Assembly (NCBI RefSeq): GCF_016405965.1
Contig: NZ_JAEFCD010000006.1
Location: forward strand, 1 to 64,000
DNA length: 64,000 nucleotides
Direction: 5' to 3'
DNA from: Alteromonas sp. IB21
GTDB lineage: Bacteria > Pseudomonadota > Gammaproteobacteria > Enterobacterales > Alteromonadaceae
Below, in pieces: positions 46,201 to 54,254 of the stretch (position 1 is its first letter; each line of letters starts with the position of its first letter). The notes under the pieces are model-generated. The model was given only the letters and a program-made list of their open reading frames with translations. It searched no databases and was not told the origin of the DNA. Both the position numbers and the translations under genes were made by a program.

Positions 46201-47248
46201 AGTCGGAGGTGAGTACATCGTCTAGAAGATCATCGTCATTGAATAAGTCATCGTCAGATAATTCTGCCTTGTCATCTAAATCTGGTGCTAGTGCACTCGA
46301 GAGGTCGCCAATGTCACTATCAGGTACAGGTATCTCATCATCGTCTGCAGTTATTTTAGGTCCGGTCGACGGCGTTTCTTCAGGCTTGCTGTTGCGTTTA
46401 AGCAGCCACATGATCAGGCCGCCAACGAGTAACAGCGACAGAAATGCAGAGCCTATTATGAGGCTTAGTGGACTTGTTAACGTATTTAAGAACGATGATT
46501 GCTTTTCTGCTTCACGCTGAGCTTGCTCAGCTTTGATCATATCTAGCAACTCTTGCTGAAGCGCTACTTGCATATCGAGCTGTGCTTTAACGTCACCTTC
46601 AACCTGCCCTCTTAACGTTTCTAGCTCGCCATTTACTGCTTCAACACGCTCATACAAACGTCTATTTTCATTGAGAATGGCTTCAACATTTTCCAGAGAG
46701 GCGGCAAACTGCATGCGTAACTCATCAAATTGACGATTTTGCTCTTGATCTAAGCGCGTGATCTTCTGTTCGATATCAGTTTGAGTTTGGGAGAGATCTT
46801 GTTGATTAACGAGTGGGGATGCCGGCTTGATATTTCTTACGCTGCTGCCAGGCTTATTAAGCATTTCAGCGAATGCTCTTTCGTCTTGCTCAGCGCGCAT
46901 TTGGGCATTCTGTTTATCAATCCTCGCAATATAACGCTCTGAAGGCAGCTTCAACACTGCACCATCAACCAATAGGTTTAAGTTACCATTTTCAAACGCG
47001 TTGGGATTGAGCTCGTAGATAGCGGCCATAACCTGATATACACTCAGATTATTATTCTGACGATAGCGCTCGGCTATTCTCCAAAGTGTGTCATTGGCGT
47101 CAATGGGGCCATATTCCAAGCCAGAGAACTGGTCGGTAGCGTCCTTTGGACCTTTTAAGAAGGTAGCGCGTTCTTGTGCTTCTACAGTTGTTATAGGGCA
47201 AGACAAACAAAGTGTGAGTAAAAGTAAGCCCGTCAAATGCAATTTCAT
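43223..47248 (-). CDS. fimV: FimV-like peptidoglycan-binding hub protein
   Basis: This 1341-residue protein has the FimV layout: a signal peptide (MKLHLTGLLLLTLCLSCPI), a LysM-like domain at about 49-102 (DTLWRIAERYRQN), a coiled coil (about 150-245), one transmembrane helix at about 255-284, a very long acidic cytoplasmic region, and the conserved C-terminal FimV/TPR-like motif (LDLARAYIEMDDAEAARELLEEV). FimV gathers polar machinery for type IV pili and flagella and binds peptidoglycan. The acidic region has many SDPLTDELLAELEAE-type repeats and a seven-copy 12-residue tandem repeat. ATG at 47248 was chosen because AGGA lies five bases upstream; the frame stays open 21 codons further. Confidence 0.93.
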   Translation of the reverse strand: MKLHLTGLLLLTLCLSCPITTVEAQERATFLKGPKDATDQFSGLEYGPIDANDTLWRIAERYRQNNNLSVYQVMAAIYELNPNAFENGNLNLLVDGAVLKLPSERYIARIDKQNAQMRAEQDERAFAEMLNKPGSSVRNIKPASPLVNQQDLSQTQTDIEQKITRLDQEQNRQFDELRMQFAASLENVEAILNENRRLYERVEAVNGELETLRGQVEGDVKAQLDMQVALQQELLDMIKAEQAQREAEKQSSFLNTLTSPLSLIIGSAFLSLLLVGGLIMWLLKRNSKPEETPSTGPKITADDDEIPVPDSDIGDLSSALAPDLDDKAELSDDDLFNDDDLLDDVLTSDLEESLDDELEAFADLEDDMLVPDNDDDLFEAGDDELDQSELDSLFDDDDLSDKVLNESDANDLEGFDLSGDDDVFDESSEDDSEQALDSASIDDTGAEDDFDIDDLLDDVQSSVADEEPVAEGEEAGDINPDDILNEVNGTSESENVDEDDIDALLASSVEDFTNDAEPSKSSPSLPTIEDEDDKPEISIDDLLDEHGVDAGLTDELDSNDELINEDMLSKLDDEINQQNKEINKITDELLNEIEQIEMMGGLEDDDEFEDEITTSAPSPQSIQSLDAITDDLDDILEEEIEVDSDFSDPLSDELIAELQAEEEHDHSYSEDEEASPEEVAEQSDDEDFDDPFTDELLAELEAELEGEPVVSPDIDAFDEPENDLPDGIEDREDDDFSDPLTDELLAELEAEESKSSNEVEQLTDELLSELEAEIESGVEALPEPDAAGEPESEAEEEPEVASESEPEPGTAVEEDLDSEEEPELEAEIDSLPEPEAELEFEPEAEVEPETELNHEEENDSDANAEANESALTSEDPLDDAIEAFEKQMMDDIPSFSQMGMDEELQAEETSKESTDSTDDNASIGPEESLSNEESSSDDEYDDSLLNQAFDEIESFELEQEVDGVIDGEDTEEQKTYSENEALSEEDSSQKSANKDFEELDDVPGLDDWLSASDDDDDDDTVDDNEILDDLDSAEFDELLQSLESDNVVDSSELAEEPESLDESNVGANASGEEAEKTDDAEDSFELEQDDDAEDSFELEQDDDADDTFELEQDDDADDTFELEQDDDTSDTFELEQDDDAEGSFELEQDDDADDTFELEQNDDSKLSEIDEDESGDDVDELEIPDDLDIATPSEIEDNESVPEVPAVEDKDDELKLDNPDLDLAALLSDIETDDEGETSSASEDFLDVESLLDDGDDANAIDPDSQALDLDVSLSDFTGVSDEDTVIDIDKDAGQNANLDLARAYIEMDDAEAARELLEEVMNEGSEEQKQEAASILAKIV
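43774..44020 (-). repeat. In-frame 36-bp minisatellite in fimV (12-residue FELEQDDDxxDT repeat)
   Basis: The marker CAAGTTCGAATG (or CAAGCTCGAATG) recurs at 43774, 43810, 43846, 43882, 43918, 43954 and 43990, exactly 36 bp apart. It encodes seven copies of an S/T-FELEQDDDAxD unit in the acidic domain. The near-identical DNA suggests recent expansion by slippage, so copy number is likely to vary among strains. Confidence 0.92.
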
Positions 47249-47698
47249 AGCAATCCTATATGCCCTCAAGCGTCTTGACCACCCGTATATCTGGGCGGAT
47301 TTTCTAGCCAATCAGTACGGAAGAAAACATTGGCTTTTATTTTTATTCTTAAGCTACCTCAATATCATCTCATCAAGCTAGCGTTTTGCAGTTATTGCGA
47401 CCTTAGCAGTAAGATTTATTTGTGCTTTTTTGGAGTTCTTACATTTTGGCTAAGTATCTGACTGACGATTGTTTTTAACGTTATTTAATTCCCAACCTTA
47501 CAAACTATAAACCAGTTATGAAGGGTGATCTAGTTAGACAGAAGTATTGCCCTGTTCCGATGCTTAAATTTTCTCAGACCACTGACTTTTTGTTACATCG
47601 AAATCCTGACTGTCGTTAGATATCGGCAAGCACAGAAAAATGTTTACCTTTTCCTGCGCTTATCCAATAAAACTTAGGCCTGCACCTCGTTACGTTAC
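47249..47698. promoter_or_regulatory. Gap between fimV and asd
   Basis: This 450-bp gap has no gene. It must hold the fimV promoter (reading leftward); AGGA ahead of the fimV start is at its left end. No clear asd terminator or other structure is seen. Confidence 0.5.
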
Positions 47699-48715
47699 TT
47701 AAAGGTAGTCGCGAATTAACGTCTCAGCTATTTGGATGCTGTTAGTTGCCGCGCCTTTGCGAATATTGTCAGAAACAACCCACAGGTTTAAACCACAAGG
47801 ATGGGTAATATCGTTTCTAATTCTGCCCACATGCACAATGTCATTACCGCTAGCGCTACTTACCTGCGTTGGGAACTGCTCGTTACCATCGTAAACCGTT
47901 ACACCAGGTGCATCAGCTAAAAGTTCTTTAACGTGTTGTGCATCTATCGGCGTTCGCGTTTCAAGGTGAATAGCTTCCGCATGACCGTAAAACACTGGCA
48001 CGCGAACTGCAGTGGCATTCACCAAAATACTTTCGTCACCCATAATCTTCTGCGTTTCCCACACCATTTTCATTTCTTCTTTGGTGTAGTCATTGTCTTG
48101 GAAAACGTCGATTTGAGGGATAACGTTGAACGCTATTTGATGGCTAAATGATTCAGGCTTTACTTCTCGTGCGTTTAGCAAACCTGCGGTTTGTTTAGCC
48201 AGTTCTTCCATGGCTTCTTTACCTGCTCCAGACACTGACTGGTATGTGCACACGTTAATACGGTCAATCCCAACAGCGTCTTGAATAGGTTTAAGCGCAA
48301 CCAACATTTGAATGGTTGAGCAATTTGGGTTCGCAATAATGTTTCTATTGCGAAACTCTGCCAGTGCATGGGCGTTTACTTCTGGCACCACAAGTGGGAT
48401 ATCTGGCTCGTAACGAAACTCTGAAGTATTGTCGATAACAATACAGCCTTCCTCTGCGGCTAGCGGAGCAAATTTTGCAGAAATGCTGCCACCAGCAGAG
48501 AAAAAGCCGAACTGCACTAATGACCAATCGAAGTCATCAGCATCTAACACTTCAATGTCTTCGCCTTTAAACGATACGGTACTTCCAGCTGAACGTTTAC
48601 TGGCAAGCGGATACAAACGGTTTACCGGAAAGTCTCGCTCTTCTAATAGTTCAATCATGGTTTGGCCCACTAAACCTGTGGCGCCAAGTACCGCTACGTC
48701 AAACGCTTGCGACAT
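47699..48715 (-). CDS. asd: Aspartate-semialdehyde dehydrogenase
   Basis: Asd reduces aspartyl phosphate to aspartate semialdehyde, for lysine, diaminopimelate, threonine and methionine. The 338-residue enzyme has VAVLGATGLVGQTM, catalytic Cys132 in ANPNCSTIQ, SVSGAGKEA and the substrate-binding GHAEAIHLETR. Because the active-site cysteine is present it is a true Asd, not an inactive Usg-type paralogue. It lies 29 bp after pdxB on the same strand. Confidence 0.95.
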   Translation of the reverse strand: MSQAFDVAVLGATGLVGQTMIELLEERDFPVNRLYPLASKRSAGSTVSFKGEDIEVLDADDFDWSLVQFGFFSAGGSISAKFAPLAAEEGCIVIDNTSEFRYEPDIPLVVPEVNAHALAEFRNRNIIANPNCSTIQMLVALKPIQDAVGIDRINVCTYQSVSGAGKEAMEELAKQTAGLLNAREVKPESFSHQIAFNVIPQIDVFQDNDYTKEEMKMVWETQKIMGDESILVNATAVRVPVFYGHAEAIHLETRTPIDAQHVKELLADAPGVTVYDGNEQFPTQVSSASGNDIVHVGRIRNDITHPCGLNLWVVSDNIRKGAATNSIQIAETLIRDYL

Positions 48716-48744
48716 AATGCTTTATGCTCCTAATGTAAAAATAA

Positions 48745-49953
48745 CTAAACCAGGCTAACGTGAAAGCCCAGTTTGGTGAATGTGTGTTGAATTTGCGTAC
48801 TGGTGTTCGTTGGCAAGTGTAACGCATAGGCGCTGCACTCGCGACGCACTCTGTATTGTTTGCGCAATGAAGAGAACGTATTCGCAATGTGTCTGTCTGG
48901 CATTTCATCATGGCCTGACGTTAACGCAAACGCGTTTCGCGTTATTTCATCGTCAATGGCTACGTCATACACGTGATGAAACACAGTAATTAGATCATCA
49001 ACCGACAATCGCGATGCCTCTGGCGATGCTAACGCAGCATTTATCGGGTTGGTTTCGTCTAAAAAGTCGCTAAGCGCTTTGTCTGGGGCTGTGCCCACTA
49101 CGTCACAAATTTGCTCGTAAATCATTTGTGTACCGCGCACCTTGCCTTCTACAGAGTGACCCGCAATATGTGGCGTAACGAACCAAACATAGTCGAATAG
49201 CGCGGTATTTATTTCTGGTTCGTTATCAAATACATCCAGTACTACCGTTGGCGCCTTTTCCCGTTGAAGTACGCTAAGCAGTGCAGCTTCATCGATAACC
49301 TCGCCTCGACATGCATTTATAAGCAGCTGTCTTGACGTCAATTCATCCAGAAACGCCTTGTCTATCAACTGATACGTTGGGTAATCGCCGCCTTTAATAA
49401 AAGGTACATGCAGAGAGATAACGTCGCACCTTGCTATTTGTGTTAAATCTACAAACGGCTGGCCGTTATGCGCCGTCTTTCCAGATTTTGCGAGCGTTTG
49501 CTGTAGAGGTGGGTCATACAGGCAGTGTTTAACGCCAACTGCTGTAAGAATACGTGATAACGAGCTTCCCACGTTACCGGCGCCCACTATTCCCACTGTC
49601 GCACTGTATAAATCGAGTTTTTGCGCTTTTTGCGCGTGCAGCAAAACACTTAATACGTACTCGGCTACCGCAACGGCATTACAGCCTGCGGCACTGCTAT
49701 GCGCAATACTCACGCTGTCCAAATGCATTTTATCTAAATGATTCGTACCCGCCGTTGCCGTGGTAACAAATTTAAGCCTAGTAGCCTTGGTCAGCAGTTC
49801 AGGGGTTACTTTGGTGGTAGAACGCAGGGCAAGGATGTCAACATCGCGCAGCATTTCAGGCACAAGAGATTGCCAGGCATAGGTTTCAACCTCACCTATG
49901 CTGTTAAGGTAATCAGTGCCAAACGGAATGGTATCTTCAAGAAGTATTTTCAT
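48745..49953 (-). CDS. pdxB: Erythronate-4-phosphate dehydrogenase
   Basis: PdxB oxidises 4-phosphoerythronate in pyridoxal phosphate synthesis. The 402-residue D-2-hydroxyacid dehydrogenase has the NAD motif TVGIVGAGNVGSSLSRIL, the catalytic Arg in INACRGEVIDEAAL and His in VTPHIAGHSVEGKVRGT. The extra C-terminal dimerisation domain (about 290-402) is typical of PdxB. It is upstream of asd in an operon. Confidence 0.96.
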   Translation of the reverse strand: MKILLEDTIPFGTDYLNSIGEVETYAWQSLVPEMLRDVDILALRSTTKVTPELLTKATRLKFVTTATAGTNHLDKMHLDSVSIAHSSAAGCNAVAVAEYVLSVLLHAQKAQKLDLYSATVGIVGAGNVGSSLSRILTAVGVKHCLYDPPLQQTLAKSGKTAHNGQPFVDLTQIARCDVISLHVPFIKGGDYPTYQLIDKAFLDELTSRQLLINACRGEVIDEAALLSVLQREKAPTVVLDVFDNEPEINTALFDYVWFVTPHIAGHSVEGKVRGTQMIYEQICDVVGTAPDKALSDFLDETNPINAALASPEASRLSVDDLITVFHHVYDVAIDDEITRNAFALTSGHDEMPDRHIANTFSSLRKQYRVRRECSAYALHLPTNTSTQIQHTFTKLGFHVSLV

Positions 49954-50193
49954 GGCGCTAAGTGTACCTTAAGTTAGGCTTTTAGTAACCCAGCGCCCTA
50001 GATTTATCTTGTCAGTGATTGGCTCTAATTTACGTCATTTTGATACACGTTTGGCCGCTACAGGTAAGATACGGCCGACATACACAAAACCTTTCAAGAC
50101 GGAAGCTTTTAAGACAAGCGCTCGTGAGCTCGTTCTTTTTATCTACCTCATCCTTTACGAGCATCGTGTTGGATAACGTTCAACTTCAAACCG

Positions 50194-50949
50194 TTACTTA
50201 TCGTACCCAGGGAAGCGACGCTCAATACGACGTTTAATACCCGGCCACGCCAGCGAACCACCTGCCTGCTTAGTAACTTGATCGGCTTGAGCGCGAATTC
50301 CCTCTAAAATTGCTGAGTGTATTGGAATGAGCGGTTTGCCTGTTGCCTGCGCTTTTAGCTGAATTTCACAAGCTCGCTGCATGATAAACATGAACAAAAA
50401 CGCATCGGGAATATTGTCTGCACAGGTCAAAAGCCCGTGATTGCGCAAAATCATAAATTGAGTATCGCCCAAGTCGCGAACCAGCCGCGCTTTTTCGTCA
50501 GGATTCAACGCCACGCCTTCGTAGGCATGGTAAGAAAGTGATGCCAGCGGAAAAAGCGATTGCTGCGAATAAGGCTGTAGCCCCTCTTCTAAAATAGATA
50601 CCGCCACGCCTTCTGCTGTATGCAAATGCAACACGCATTTGGCATCGTCTCGAGCCTCATGAACGGCGCTATGAATAATAAAACCTGCAGGGTTAATATC
50701 GTATTCACTGTCCATGACTTTATTGCCTTGAAGATCGACTTTAACTAGGCTTGACGCAGTAACCTCGTCAAACATTAAACCGTAAGGATTAATCAAAAAG
50801 TGGTGGTCGGGCCCCGGAACACGGGCAGAAATGTGGGTAAAAATAAGATCGTCCCAACCGTACATAGCAACGGCGCGGTAACATGCGGCAAGATCAACAC
50901 GGGTTTGCCATTCTTCACTGCTCACCTTCGATTTTACTGACTCTGTCAT
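50194..50949 (-). CDS. Class II aldolase/adducin family protein
   Basis: This 251-residue zinc enzyme has the aldolase II fold: DDLIFTHISARVPG, the metal ligands in CVLHLHTAEGVAV, and LRNHGLLTC. Family members split fuculose- or ribulose-phosphates or other hydroxy acids. The substrate here cannot be read from the sequence. It is divergent from the Crp/Fnr regulator gene with 192 bp between, so that regulator may control it. Confidence 0.88.
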   Translation of the reverse strand: MTESVKSKVSSEEWQTRVDLAACYRAVAMYGWDDLIFTHISARVPGPDHHFLINPYGLMFDEVTASSLVKVDLQGNKVMDSEYDINPAGFIIHSAVHEARDDAKCVLHLHTAEGVAVSILEEGLQPYSQQSLFPLASLSYHAYEGVALNPDEKARLVRDLGDTQFMILRNHGLLTCADNIPDAFLFMFIMQRACEIQLKAQATGKPLIPIHSAILEGIRAQADQVTKQAGGSLAWPGIKRRIERRFPGYDK

Positions 50950-51141
50950 AACTTTACTCTTTTAATGTACAAAAAGGATTTCATTTGAAGCCTACCAGCA
51001 AAGCCGTGTCGGCACTCTCTTCAAGAGATCGATACCGTTAGAACCTCAATGAAAATTCCATTTACTTTTTCTTACCGCCTACATTACGCACAGTAATTGC
51101 TATAAACTGTCGGATACGCGACATTGTAGGAAATTTGTTAA

Positions 51142-51831
51142 ATGGAAAAATTTAAACCGGTTTTAGCTAGCTCAACGTGGTTTGGCGCGATCCCCTACTA
51201 TTTACAAGACGCCATGTTCGACAAGATGCGCCTTAAACATCTAAAAGCAGGGCAGCAACTACATGCGAGGGGTGAAGAGGGTGTGGGGTTTTATGGAGTG
51301 TGCGAAGGCCGCTTAAGAGTTGTCACTGTGGGCGTAGATGGTCGCGAAATGCTATTTGCGCTACTGGGCCCCGGCACCTGGTTTGGTGAGATATCGATGT
51401 TTGACGACCTCCCTCGTACTCACGACAACTTCTGCGAGACAAATTGCACAATTGCTATTATTCAAAAGAACGCGTTTAAAGCACTGCTTGAGCAATATCC
51501 TGAACTCTACCCGCATTTTACTCGCCTTTTATGCACGCGAGTGCGCAGCGCTTTTCAGTTTATAGACTCAAGTGCGGGTCTTAGCCTTAAGCACCAGCTT
51601 GTAAAACGGCTTTTAATGCTTACCACCAGTTACGGTCAACATTTGCCCAAACATAACGCGATTACACTTACCCTTTCGCAAGAATCTTTAGCGCAAATGA
51701 TAAATAGCAGTAGGCAAACGGTGAACCAGTTACTAGGTGAACTTCAACAAGAAGGTTTGGTAAAACGGCATTACGGGAAAATCACTATTCCCGAACCAGA
51801 TACCTTGTTTAGTCGTTATCAGTTTATTTGA
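51142..51831 (+). CDS. Crp/Fnr family transcriptional regulator
   Basis: This 229-residue regulator has an N-terminal cyclic-nucleotide-binding-like beta roll (about 20-120; FYGVCEGRLRVVTVG, GPGTWFGEISMFDD). A C-terminal Crp-type helix-turn-helix follows, with recognition helix in LSQESLAQMINSSRQTVNQLLGELQ. The FNR iron-sulfur cysteine set is missing. The arginine of Crp's cAMP pocket is not evident, so its effector is unknown. It is divergent from the class II aldolase gene. Confidence 0.92.
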   Translation: MEKFKPVLASSTWFGAIPYYLQDAMFDKMRLKHLKAGQQLHARGEEGVGFYGVCEGRLRVVTVGVDGREMLFALLGPGTWFGEISMFDDLPRTHDNFCETNCTIAIIQKNAFKALLEQYPELYPHFTRLLCTRVRSAFQFIDSSAGLSLKHQLVKRLLMLTTSYGQHLPKHNAITLTLSQESLAQMINSSRQTVNQLLGELQQEGLVKRHYGKITIPEPDTLFSRYQFI

Positions 51832-51872
51832 CTTGACGCTTCCGCCACATTACTGGGTCTTTCCTTCGTATT

Positions 51873-52169
51873 TCAATCGCATAGATGTATAGAGTATTTC
51901 ATCTGTTGATGGAGTACCCTAATGACGAAAATACCGTCATCGACTTTTTTATAGAAGACCATGTGCCTATGAACTGGCAGTTGAAAGTAAGTCTTTCTGA
52001 TATCCTCTGCTGAAGTACCGATACTAGGGTTTTCCGCCAAAATAACTAGAGCTTCGTGTAGGGCAACAAGATAGGCTTCAGCTTGAGTTACGCCATGAAT
52101 ATTGGCTGAATAATCGTAAATCCCGGAGATATCTTCCTCTGCTTTATTAGAGAGGGTATATTTATTCAT
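51873..52169 (-). CDS. parE: ParE/RelE-type toxin
   Basis: This 98-residue protein has the ParE-family fold pattern: NKAEEDISGIYDYSANIHG, AEAYLVALHEALVILAENPSIGTS, FQLPVHRHMVFYKKVDDGIFVIRVLH. ParE toxins inhibit DNA gyrase; RelE relatives cleave mRNA, and the sequence alone does not fully separate them. ATG overlaps the antitoxin stop by four bases (ATGA), so translation is coupled. Confidence 0.9.
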   Translation of the reverse strand: MNKYTLSNKAEEDISGIYDYSANIHGVTQAEAYLVALHEALVILAENPSIGTSAEDIRKTYFQLPVHRHMVFYKKVDDGIFVIRVLHQQMKYSIHLCD

Positions 52170-52396
52170 TCTGAGGCTCGGGTTTTCTTAGCTTGAATAA
52201 TATCTAAAACATTCTTATCACTTTTCCCACTCAATTCACCTTCTATGAGAGCTAAGCTAATTGCCTCTCGCTCACTCTGATTGCGACGTACTAAATCGCG
52301 AATATAATCACTAGCATTAGCAAATTTGCCAGTTTTTACTTGTTCATCAATCCACGTACGCATTTCGTCAGGAAGCGACACATTTAAAGTTGCCAT
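52166..52396 (-). CDS. parD: ParD-type antitoxin
   Basis: This 76-residue protein has an N-terminal ribbon-helix-helix (ATLNVSLPDEMRTWIDEQVKTGKFANASDYIRDLVRR) and an acidic/flexible C-terminal tail that would bind the toxin. It precedes the ParE-like toxin, as usual, and probably represses its own promoter through the palindrome just upstream. Confidence 0.9.
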   Translation of the reverse strand: MATLNVSLPDEMRTWIDEQVKTGKFANASDYIRDLVRRNQSEREAISLALIEGELSGKSDKNVLDIIQAKKTRASE

Positions 52397-52430
52397 TGTC
52401 TATTTCCGAATGTTCACCACCCTCAAATTA

Positions 52431-52455
52431 TGGCAAACATTGACAAAGATTGCCA
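52431..52455. promoter_or_regulatory. Putative parDE operator
   Basis: TGGCAA (52431-52436) and TTGCCA (52450-52455) are inverted repeats with 13 bp between, upstream of parD. A further TTGCCA (52390-52395) overlaps the parD start codon. This suits self-repression by a ribbon-helix-helix antitoxin. Confidence 0.5.
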
Positions 52456-52639
52456 ATTAAGTAGTGGAAGTTTGGTTTAACCGAAGGCCCGGAGCAGTTC
52501 GTTAAACAACCAGTTTAGCGTCACTCGAAACACTGCGCTTATTCAAAATTTGACGTTCTGCTTCACGGAAAAAAACTTAAAATTAAAATCACTTAAGCGG
52601 CCGCTTCTGAAAACGCAGGTTTAGTCAAAAAACGGCAAT

Positions 52640-52698
52640 AAAAAAGGGCGTAAACACAAGCACCCACGGTGCTCAGGTTTACGCCCTTTTGTTTTTTT
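52640..52698. terminator. Branched bidirectional terminator downstream of fabB
   Basis: AAAAGGGCGTAAAC pairs with GTTTACGCCCTTTT. The loop itself holds a second perfect hairpin GCACC-CAC-GGTGC. A and T tracts flank both sides. Confidence 0.9.
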
Positions 52699-52746
52699 GA
52701 AACTTCTTAACTGAAGCTAAAAAGCTTACTGGATCGGCGCTTTTGA

Positions 52747-53961
52747 TTAACCGTTATAACGCTGCATAACAAGCGTTGCGTTAGTGCCGCCGAAGCCAAA
52801 GCTGTTAGACATAATAGTGTTTAACGTTGCTTCACGTGCTTGGGTAACAATATCTAACCCTTGTGCCGCGTCGTCCAGTGTGTCGATGTTAATTGATGGC
52901 GCAATAAAGTTATTTTCCATCATCAACAAGCTGTAAATAGCTTCGTTTACACCCGCAGCTCCTAGTGCGTGACCTGTCAGCGACTTGGTTGCACTAATTG
53001 GCACGCCCGCTTGACCAAACACTTCTTGAATAGCGGCAAGTTCTTTCACGTCACCTACTGGCGTTGATGTACCGTGAGTATTTAAGTAATCGATAGGCGC
53101 ATCAATATTTTGCATTGCCATTTTCATACAGCGAATTGCGCCTTCACCCGACGGTGCAACCATGTCGAAACCGTCTGATGTAGCCCCGTAACCTACTACT
53201 TCGCCGTAGATTTTTGCGCCGCGTGCAAGCGCGTGCTCAAGTTCTTCAACAACAACCATACCGCCGCCGCCAGAACTTACAAAGCCGTCGCGTGCTGCGT
53301 CATAAGTACGTGATGCAACGGCAGGATTGTCGTTATATTTAGAGCTTAGTGCGCCCATAGCGTCGAATTGGCTTGATAGTGACCAATGTAATTCTTCACC
53401 GCCACCGGCGAATACTACATCTTGTTTACCAAGCTGAATAAGCTCTAGCGCGTTACCAATACAGTGGGCACTGGTTGCGCATGCTGAGGCAATTGAATAG
53501 TTCACGCCGCGAATTTTAAACGGTGTAGCTAAGCAAGCCGATACTGTAGACGCCATACAGCGAGGAACCATATATGGGCCAACACGCTTAACGCCTTTTT
53601 CGCGAAGAATATCAGCAGAAAGTACTTGGTTTTCAGAAGACGCGCCACCTGAGCCTGCAATAATACCGGTGCGCTCGTTAGAAATGTCGCTTTCTTCTAA
53701 TCCAGAGTCGGCAATGGCTTGTTGCATCGCCACGTATGCGTAGCCCGCCGCATCGCCCATAAAGCGCATTGCTTTGCGGTCAATATGATCTTTTAAATCG
53801 ATGTCGATGTTGCCCCAAACCTGGCTGCGAAGGCCCATTTCGGCGAACTGTTCTGAAAATGTAATTCCAGACTTACCCGCTTTAAGTGAAGCAAGTACGT
53901 CTTCTTTATTTACGCCGATGCTTGATACGATACCAAGACCGGTGATAACTGCTCTTCTCAT
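52747..53961 (-). CDS. fabB: Beta-ketoacyl-ACP synthase I
   Basis: FabB condenses acyl-ACP with malonyl-ACP and is needed for unsaturated fatty acids. The 404-residue enzyme has catalytic Cys161 in [12 protein letters not shown], His in [11 protein letters not shown] and His in [11 protein letters not shown], plus the [11 protein letters not shown] ending. [12 protein letters not shown] is FabB-like rather than FabF-like. It is close to mnmC, but two genes are inserted between. An inverted repeat lies in its upstream region. Confidence 0.96.
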   Translation of the reverse strand: MRRAVITGLGIVSSIGVNKEDVLASLKAGKSGITFSEQFAEMGLRSQVWGNIDIDLKDHIDRKAMRFMGDAAGYAYVAMQQAIADSGLEESDISNERTGIIAGSGGASSENQVLSADILREKGVKRVGPYMVPRCMASTVSACLATPFKIRGVNYSIASACATSAHCIGNALELIQLGKQDVVFAGGGEELHWSLSSQFDAMGALSSKYNDNPAVASRTYDAARDGFVSSGGGGMVVVEELEHALARGAKIYGEVVGYGATSDGFDMVAPSGEGAIRCMKMAMQNIDAPIDYLNTHGTSTPVGDVKELAAIQEVFGQAGVPISATKSLTGHALGAAGVNEAIYSLLMMENNFIAPSINIDTLDDAAQGLDIVTQAREATLNTIMSNSFGFGGTNATLVMQRYNG

Positions 53962-54066
53962 AGTTTACCCTTTGCGTTGTTGCGGCTTATGGTAACGATT
54001 TTGAATGATAAAGTGGTCTGCTCTGCCAATTACCATACTCAAATTAGGCAAGCTTCAGCGTTGCAG

Positions 54067-54105
54067 TACCTGTTTCAATTCTGGGCTTATGTGTATAAAC
54101 AGGTA
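54067..54105. promoter_or_regulatory. Inverted repeat upstream of fabB
   Basis: TACCTGTTT (54067-54075) is the exact complement of AAACAGGTA (54097-54105), 21 bp apart, about 110-140 bp ahead of the fabB start. It could be a regulator site or an mRNA leader hairpin. It does not resemble the known FabR or FadR sites. Confidence 0.4.
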
Positions 54106-54254
54106 GTTTCCCACTTCCCTTCTTATTCGTTTTTGCCGTCTTCGTCTAAGCTTTCTTGTTCAGAATATTTCCAATGTAGCACGAATGTACAGGGTCATGA
54201 CCAGCGTTAATTTATACCTTCACAAAACCTTCAAAATAGCTTTAGCGGTTTCTT

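Larger units (their letters stand above)
52397..52746. other. Gap between parD and fabB
   Basis: This 350-bp gap holds the parDE promoter and operator at its left end and the fabB terminator at its right end. The middle (about 52460-52635) has no gene or clear structure. Confidence 0.5.
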
